This document shows positions 63,287 through 64,000 of a stretch of DNA of 64,000 nt, piece after piece. The number at the start of each line of letters is the position of its first letter. The stretch's first letter is position 1. The notes under the pieces are model-generated. The model worked only from the letters and a program-made list of their open reading frames with translations, did no database searches and had not been told where the DNA came from. Position numbers and translations under genes: made by a program. Origin of the DNA: Takifugu bimaculatus (Eukaryota; Chordata; Actinopteri; Tetraodontiformes; Tetraodontidae); the NCBI GenBank assembly GCA_004026145.2, contig CP034980.1:12131649-12195648 (forward strand), read 5' to 3'.

Positions 63287-63894
63287 CTATGGAGCCTGGG
63301 TGGTTCCAACACCGACTGCATTTGCATAAGCTGACAGTAAACTGACAACCTGCCGGGTTTCTAGAGTAAGTCTGACCTCAGTCAGCCAGTCTTCCACAAC
63401 TCTCCTGGCCTCTCCCCTCAACTGGTTCACCAATTTAGCTGCTAACTCCAGATTTCCATGCTCCAAACAGTAGCTTGCATACGACAGAAGCTTGAATGGG
63501 TCTAAATCCTCACTACATAGCTGAGAAGGTGGAGCTTCCTCTTTCTTTTCAAACAGCAGCGCAGCTTGGATGTAGGATAAGAAATACTGGTACAAAGAGT
63601 TATGGGATTCATCGATGAGGGCCACCTTGCGCGCCAGTGGTCGGATGGCATTGAACCGGGCGCGAAGGGAAGCCTCACTGTACACACCGCGCTGCAGGGA
63701 TTCTTCAGGAAAGGCTGCTGACAGAGCCAAAGCGAAATCGTCACCGGGGCAGCTGTCTTTCAAAGCCCGAACAGCGCCCTCTAGAGGCACGGTGGGGGCC
63801 TCAACATCCGCAGTCTTTAAAGTGTAGTTGAGAGCATCCACGGAGATCCAGAGGTGATGAGCTTTACGAGCTTCTTCCTCTGCAACCACATGGC
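63287..63894 (-). CDS. immt: MICOS complex subunit Mic60 / mitofilin (last coding exon)
   Basis: Mic60 is the inner-membrane core of the MICOS complex, which holds mitochondrial crista junctions. This exon has an acceptor CCTGCAG at 63900-63895 and encodes the final 201 residues, from HVVAEEEARKAHHLW to GVGTTQAP. It corresponds to the C-terminal mitofilin domain: SLYQYFLSYIQAALLF, PFKLLSYASYCLEHG and LELAAKLVNQLRGEARRV match the human protein closely. The rest of the gene lies beyond the right edge; bases 63901-64000 look intronic. Teleosts have two immt copies, and I cannot say which this is. Confidence 0.95.
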
Positions 63895-64000
63895 CTGCAG
63901 GCGAAAGACCAGAGATTGTGCCACGTTATAGGAGGCAGGAGACGTCCCAGCAACCGTGGTGCACAGTTAATCACAAAGGTGTTTTGGAATTCACTAGAAC

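Overview
The window is nuclear DNA from a ray-finned (teleost) fish. All protein genes are split by GT-AG introns and encode close relatives of vertebrate proteins. The spacers carry repeat types typical of teleosts: LINE tails, a Tigger-like element with inverted ends, a hAT element with 8-bp target duplications, a dispersed 'gcgctttacag'-type repeat, and long CA/TG and CTGN microsatellites. I cannot name the species. All exon borders below come from reading splice sites and frames by eye and comparing with remembered vertebrate proteins. No alignment was run.

Layout: (1) 1-3.1 kb is intergenic, with two LINE 3' ends. (2) csnk1a1 (casein kinase 1 alpha, + strand) has its promoter and 5' UTR at about 3.1-3.8 kb and coding exons from 3832 to 22742. 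Its large fourth intron holds the 84-nt alternative 'L' exon that adds a nuclear localisation signal. (3) 23-34.9 kb has no protein gene I can support, but holds the mir-143/mir-145 cluster on the - strand (26.28-26.58 kb). A perfect CArG box lies about 0.5 kb upstream, and possible exons of the host non-coding transcript (CARMN/MIR143HG-like) lie further upstream among very dense microsatellites. (4) fbxo38 (- strand, 35048-44910) has 20 coding exons. (5) magt1 (+, 46754-51655) lies head-to-head with fbxo38. (6) dcps (-, 53124-56351) has a two-exon Myb/SANT (trihelix) gene nested in its first intron on the same strand. (7) A hAT element occupies 56.6-57.75 kb. (8) ids (iduronate 2-sulfatase, +, 58160-62142). 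(9) The last coding exon of immt (Mic60/mitofilin, -) is at 63287-63894; the gene continues past the right edge.

The genes do not form one pathway. csnk1a1 is a Wnt/beta-catenin kinase, fbxo38 a ubiquitin-ligase receptor, magt1 an oligosaccharyltransferase subunit, dcps an mRNA-cap scavenger, ids a lysosomal sulfatase and immt a cristae organiser. The order matters for evolution: csnk1a1, mir-143/145 and fbxo38 are together on human 5q32, whereas magt1 and ids are on human X.

The most rewarding observations are the mir-143/145 cluster with its SRF-type site, the csnk1a1 L exon, the nested trihelix gene, the composite hAT/Tigger insertion, and an ids splice donor running straight into a 17-G homopolymer.
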